NCBI GenBank assembly: GCA_900315125.1
Contig: OMXT01000025.1
Location: 1-51,349, forward strand
Direction: 5' to 3'
Source: an uncultured Eubacteriales bacterium
GTDB taxonomy: Bacteria > Bacillota > Clostridia > Peptostreptococcales > Anaerovoracaceae
DNA length: 51,349 nucleotides
The position numbers and the translations under genes are program-made. Shown piece after piece: positions 51,212-51,349 of the stretch. Below the pieces are notes generated by a model, which saw only the letters and a list, made by a program, of their open reading frames with translations, searched no databases and was not told the DNA's origin. Position 1 is the first letter of the stretch. Every line of letters begins with the position of its first letter.

Positions 51212-51241
51212 ATTATATTCTGCTGATACCGTCACCGTCAA
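51212..51241 (-). promoter_or_regulatory. promoter of the MocR gene
   Basis: Minus strand TTGACG, 18 nt, TATAAT. The rest of 51242-51349 is AT-rich, with TAAAAT at 51271 and GGATAATCC near 51312, and probably belongs to a divergent transcription unit; no coding start is visible before the window ends. Confidence 0.65.
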
Positions 51242-51349
51242 GGATTATACAATCTGATCCTGGGTTAGTGTAAAATAGATGTGGAGGTTTTAGGGAGAAG
51301 AGGATAATCCGAGAGAATAAAATAGAGGCCACCTTCTTGTGATAGAATA

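Overview
The window looks like chromosomal DNA of an anaerobic Bacillota (class Clostridia, Lachnospiraceae- or Family XIII-like). The evidence is AGGAGG-type ribosome binding sites, near-consensus sigma-A promoters (TTGNNN, 16-18 nt, TATAAT), Firmicutes-type regulators (NiaR, preQ1-I and c-di-GMP-I riboswitches), frequent GTG/TTG starts, and families typical of gut and oral clostridia (VTC/DUF4956/DUF4353 polyphosphate cluster, XpaC/TelA, BspA-type repeats). No tRNA, rRNA, insertion sequence, prophage or CRISPR array was seen. The genome rank is an inference; no marker phylogeny was possible.

Layout. 0.1-4.1 kb: a minus-strand peptide/amino-acid operon (M20 deacylase, YfcC-type transporter, M20 amidohydrolase) driven by a consensus promoter that contains a 12-bp palindrome. 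4.3-5.4 kb: an XpaC-like membrane protein. 5.4-8.1 kb: the queuosine-precursor operon queD-queE-queF-queC behind a preQ1-I riboswitch and terminator. 8.1-9.3 kb: a secreted transglutaminase-like protein behind two tandem c-di-GMP-I riboswitches. 9.5-13.9 kb: nadA-nadB-nadC-niaR, de novo NAD synthesis with its own repressor. 13.9-17.2 kb: a tight minus-strand operon deoD, MNT nucleotidyltransferase, HEPN protein, Elp3-like radical SAM protein and a DUF6873-like protein. 17.2-19.1 kb: an AAA-ATPase/PD-(D/E)XK protein. 19.2-20.7 kb: enolase. 20.8-24.8 kb: alpha-galactosidase divergent from an ArsB/NhaD-type permease plus TerD. 24.6-27.4 kb: GT2-GtrA glycosyltransferase, phosphodiester glycosidase and a membrane protein. 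27.8-31.3 kb: polyphosphate polymerase (VTC), DUF4956 protein and a DUF4353 lipoprotein. 31.5-36.4 kb: RelB, RelE, a leucine-rich-repeat-like protein, a VWA protein and a MoxR ATPase, all minus. 36.5-38 kb: sodium:amino-acid symporter. 38-42.1 kb: XpaC, TelA and two QueG-like Fe-S proteins. 42.1-46.3 kb: RfbA, a small HTH protein and a large repeat surface protein. 46.3-51.3 kb: glmM, dtd, a YgjP-like metallopeptidase, a DUF4230 protein and a MocR/PdxR-type regulator.

Themes. (1) A short sequence close to GGTCAGGGCTTTGTTCTAT recurs in about ten intergenic places, in eight of them just upstream of the start codon on the coding strand; for deoD and eno it lies immediately after the predicted transcription start. 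It corresponds to no element I know and is the most unusual signal here. (2) Families associated with chemical-stress (Ter-type) systems - TerD, TelA, two XpaC, MoxR and VWA - are scattered through the window, with TelA coupled to QueG-like Fe-S proteins. (3) Several conserved enzymes (NadB, GH36, MoxR, GT2) carry Ala/Gly/Ser/Pro-rich inserts absent from their families. (4) RNA-level control is prominent: one preQ1 and two c-di-GMP riboswitches.
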